A DNA stretch of 6,729 nucleotides from an uncultured Acidobacteriota bacterium. GTDB taxonomy: Bacteria > Acidobacteriota > Terriglobia > Bryobacterales > Bryobacteraceae. The translations under genes and the position numbers were made by a program. The notes under the pieces are model-generated. The model was not told the origin of the DNA. It did no database searches and saw nothing but the letters and a program-made list of their open reading frames with translations. The stretch covers positions 1-6,729 of the forward strand of contig CALFYN010001101.1 of assembly GCA_937952345.1 (NCBI GenBank). The letters run 5' to 3'. This document shows positions 5,410-6,729 of the stretch, piece by piece; within the stretch, counting starts at the first letter, position 1, and every line of letters begins with the position of its first letter.

Positions 5410-5433
5410 TAGGTCGCTACTGCGGCGCTTGTG
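5398..5433. repeat. Inverted repeat across the amidohydrolase/protease convergent junction
   Basis: CAAGCGC (5400-5406) and GCGCTTG (5425-5431) pair perfectly around an 18-nt loop. In plus-strand RNA the stem extends by a G-U and a C-G pair to 5398/5433. The two stop codons (5407-5409 and 5417-5419) lie in the loop. No U-tract follows on either side. It may act as a weak two-way transcript end, since only 7 bp separate the genes. Confidence 0.35.
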
Positions 5434-6729
5434 CAATTCCCTCCCGCACACCATCCGGCGATGCAACGTAGATGATTCCTCCCCAGGGATGATCCAGTGG
5501 CGCGCTGCCTCGCCGGCTGGCGTTCGTGCGGATCCATGACCGTATGCCTTCCACTTCCGTCGCGTTGAACGTGGCCGACACGAGACCCTTCTGCATCACC
5601 CGTGCGATGACGCCCGCAACCAGTGGAGCCGCGAAGCTGGTTCCGCGAGCCTCGCTCAGCCCCGGCACAAGTTTCCGCGTTGCTCCTGTCGTGCCTAACG
5701 TCGTCGACAACGTGCCATATTCCAATCCCACACATCCGGCTGAGCCCAGCGACACGATATCCGTGCGCTCTTCCCCAGGGGCGGATACCGTGACTCCGGC
5801 CCCATCGGTGGTAAACCCCGAAGCCGTATCCGCCGGCACGGATTTGAGTGTGTCCATCCCGAACAGCAGACAAGTTCGAATGCCGTTCGCAGCCGTTGTC
5901 GACGCCACCGATATCACAGAGGGAAACCCGGCCGGCACCATCTGCGAAATCTCGTAGTTCGGGTTATTCCCTGCTGCCGCCACCACCACCACCCCGCGCG
6001 CATACAAGGCGTCAATGAGGGGACGATACACTGAGTTCTCCAGAGTTTCTCCTGAGTCCAGTGTGCGCCCCAGGCTCATGTTCACGATGCGAATCCGCGG
6101 CGTCACCTTGTCGTGGTTCTGCAATACCCAATCGAGCCCCGCCATCACCTGCGCGTCAGTTCCCGTGAAATTGCCGGCGAGCACTTTCACGCAGTACAGC
6201 GTCGCGCCGGATGCGACTCCCAGAATCCCAATCGAATTGTTCTGTGCGGCAAGCAACCCTGCCACATGTGTCCCATGCCCGCCATCATCCTGGCACGATC
6301 CACCTGGATTGACCGCATTAAACGCCGTTGCGTTCGTATTTCCGGCCGGCTTCAAATCCGGATGATTGAAGTCAATTCCTGTGTCAAGCACAGCCACCCC
6401 AATGCCCGTCCCGTCGTTGCCCGCGCTGGGTATCCCCACGCGCTGGACTTCATAGGAAACCTGCTGTTGTGTGTGCAACACAAATGGCGTGCTACCGCCT
6501 CCTCCGCCACCTCCATTGCCCGGCGGCTTCGGCCTTCCTTTGACGACATAATCGGGTTGCACACGCTGCACCAGGGGATTCCGCCGCAGCGCGTTCACGG
6601 CGTTCTCATTCGGTACGGTGACGGCAATCGCGTTCGTCCAGTCGTAGTTGAACCGCACCACGGCGCCCGCCGATGCCGCTGCCAGTGCCCGCGCATTCTT
6701 CGGCGTCCCCGTCACGAACGTCACGATAT
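5417..6729 (-). CDS. Subtilisin-like serine protease (S8) with I9 propeptide, N-terminus cut by right edge
   Basis: At least 436 residues are visible; reading is open to the right edge, so the signal peptide and true start are missing. A GTG at 6724 is in frame but sits inside the propeptide strand (IVTFVTGTP), so it is not a credible start. Numbering from that codon: an inhibitor I9 propeptide (1-60, ending LVQRVQPDYV), a Gly-rich linker (69-77), then the S8 domain with catalytic Asp114 (VAVLDTGID), His150 (GHGTHVAGLLA), oxyanion-hole Asn253 (AAAGNN) and Ser363 (GTSFAAPLVAG). All catalytic residues are intact. Cysteines at 144, 178, 285 and 331 could form disulfides in an exported enzyme. 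No C-terminal sorting or prepeptidase domain follows; the protein ends about 70 residues after the Ser. Role inferred: extracellular, self-processing endopeptidase. Confidence 0.92.
   Translation of the reverse strand, partial: IVTFVTGTPKNARALAAASAGAVVRFNYDWTNAIAVTVPNENAVNALRRNPLVQRVQPDYVVKGRPKPPGNGGGGGGGSTPFVLHTQQQVSYEVQRVGIPSAGNDGTGIGVAVLDTGIDFNHPDLKPAGNTNATAFNAVNPGGSCQDDGGHGTHVAGLLAAQNNSIGILGVASGATLYCVKVLAGNFTGTDAQVMAGLDWVLQNHDKVTPRIRIVNMSLGRTLDSGETLENSVYRPLIDALYARGVVVVAAAGNNPNYEISQMVPAGFPSVISVASTTAANGIRTCLLFGMDTLKSVPADTASGFTTDGAGVTVSAPGEERTDIVSLGSAGCVGLEYGTLSTTLGTTGATRKLVPGLSEARGTSFAAPLVAGVIARVMQKGLVSATFNATEVEGIRSWIRTNASRRGSAPLDHPWGGIIYVASPDGVREGIAQAPQ

Overview
The window looks like chromosomal DNA of a soil Acidobacteriota, probably close to Solibacter/Bryobacter. 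The evidence is GC-rich coding sequence, a secreted VCBS/FG-GAP calcium-repeat protein, a secreted COG3964-type amidohydrolase, a TPR protein divergent from uvrC, and a tiny secreted lysine-rich peptide. The taxonomic call is inference from gene content. There is no tRNA, rRNA, CRISPR array, insertion sequence or integrase in view.

Layout from left to right. (1) The 5' end of uvrC (nucleotide excision repair) runs leftwards off the window; 33 bp away, in the opposite direction, lies a small exported TPR protein. (2) A two-gene minus-strand operon encodes a short HU/IHF-like protein followed, with a 4-bp ATGA overlap, by a TIR-domain protein. The TIR protein itself begins with a segment that resembles the wing of an HU fold. 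This operon is the most interesting part of the window: a candidate DNA-binding plus NAD-cleaving immune or stress module. It meets the TPR gene tail to tail with only 2 bp between stop codons. (3) A gap of roughly 240-270 bp carries a possibly structured leader for a 50-residue secreted Lys-rich peptide, followed by a clear hairpin terminator. (4) A 745-residue exported VCBS/FG-GAP propeller protein on the minus strand is divergent, over a 28-bp gap, from an exported metal-dependent amidohydrolase on the plus strand. (5) The amidohydrolase converges, with a 7-bp gap, on a subtilisin-like (S8) serine protease whose N-terminus is cut by the right edge.

Two themes recur. Both divergent intergenic gaps (143-175 and 4089-4116) are very short and are centred on a near-symmetric TATA-like -10 shared by both strands. 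In each, one gene starts only 6-7 nt after its -10, which suggests leaderless transcription. Both convergent junctions (2 and 7 bp) leave no room for a classic terminator and are instead spanned by inverted repeats lying in the gene ends. At least five proteins are exported or probably exported (TPR, Lys-rich peptide, VCBS, amidohydrolase, and by family the S8 protease), so most of the window serves the cell envelope or exterior, while uvrC and the HU-like/TIR pair act in the cytoplasm.
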